A stretch of DNA of 62,473 nt from Treponema sp. GTDB taxonomy: Bacteria > Spirochaetota > Spirochaetia > Treponematales > Treponemataceae. Positions 62,426-62,473 of the stretch are shown here, piece after piece (the first letter of the stretch is position 1; every line of letters starts with the position of its first letter). The stretch is taken from assembly GCA_012519415.1 (NCBI GenBank), contig JAAYQG010000141.1, positions 1 through 62,473 on the forward strand. Direction: 5' to 3'. The notes beneath the pieces were generated by a model. That model ran no database searches and was not told where the DNA came from. It saw only the letters and a list, made by a program, of their open reading frames with translations. The position numbers and the translations under genes are program-made.

Positions 62426-62473
62426 TGCAATCAAAACTTTGCCGGAAATAGCGTCAAAGTTTTGATTTGCTAA
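62426..62473 (+). repeat. Four-hairpin unit E (cut by window end)
   Basis: Begins TGCAATCAAAACTTTG like the others; hairpin 1 is complete and the sequence ends in the first bases of hairpin 2. Its type cannot be told. Confidence 0.85.

Larger units (their letters stand above)
62052..62473. other. Intergenic region: short frame and further repeat units
   Basis: A 16-codon frame at 62194-62250 follows AAGGGA and may be a leader peptide or chance. From 62269 the four-hairpin units resume and run off the window. Confidence 0.4.

Noticed and set aside
60583-62473. CRISPR array or integron attC sites
   Set aside because: Repeats are about 158 bp with no unique spacers, and no RYYYAAC/GTTRRRY core pair or integrase/cas gene is present.

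Overview
The window looks like a chromosomal segment from a free-living or gut/rumen-type treponeme (Spirochaetota). The pointers are a 286-residue FlaB-type periplasmic flagellin with a sigma-28 promoter, an FlgM anti-sigma factor, an archaeal-type PheRS alpha chain as spirochaetes have, AT-rich low-GC DNA, large membrane signalling proteins, and hemicellulose-degrading enzymes. It is not a T. pallidum-like reduced genome, because the whole shikimate pathway is present. No rRNA, tRNA, CRISPR array, transposase or prophage gene was seen.

Layout. 1-12 kb: a CPBP protease, htpG, an ATP-grasp/SpoU methyltransferase/degenerate Fe-ADH block, flgM, rsmI (possibly leaderless), a cysteine-rich membrane protein, a Trk/Ktr potassium uptake pair, an LMW phosphatase and a YugP-like protease. 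12.7-14 kb: mtnN-luxS (SAH detoxification and AI-2), then a structured stretch that may encode a minus-strand small RNA. 14.5-17.3 kb: birA, a small zinc-ribbon protein and a GH51 arabinofuranosidase. 17.7-34.7 kb: hemerythrin, an EAL phosphodiesterase, an acyl-CoA synthetase, an NlpC/P60 envelope operon running into pheS, a response regulator, a 1500-residue hybrid histidine kinase and an MCP. 34.7-42.1 kb: one minus-strand aromatic operon, aroF-tyrA-aroB-aroA-aroC-(chorismate mutase/aroE/aroK fusion)-aroQ. 42.7-46.5 kb: an LplABC-like sugar importer (binding lipoprotein and two permeases, no ATPase). 46.7-49.7 kb: a secreted protein, a GH8 exo-oligoxylanase and flaB. 50-53.8 kb: an XPB-like helicase overlapping a partner with an XPB/Ssl2-associated domain. 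53.9-62 kb: rlmB, a YchJ-like protein, an unknown secreted protein, a CofE-like ligase, nfnAB, a FeoB-associated small protein and an AlkD-like glycosylase.

How they work together. The GH51 and GH8 enzymes plus the importer suggest cytoplasmic breakdown of imported arabinoxylo-oligosaccharides. NfnAB balances NADH, NADPH and ferredoxin in a fermentative cell. The kinase, MCP, EAL protein, FlgM and FlaB belong to sensing and motility.

The most unusual content is a family of roughly 158-bp intergenic units, each made of four consecutive hairpins. They occur in tandem (60583-61050 and 62269 to the window end), singly in the aroF leader (42119-42268), and possibly as a divergent relative near 17498-17651. 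The arms of hairpins 3 and 4 come in two unrelated sequence types that keep their pairing, and two units end directly in the ribosome binding site of the next gene. Other oddities are an Fe-ADH homologue that has lost all four metal ligands, a trifunctional aromatic fusion, and a CofE homologue.
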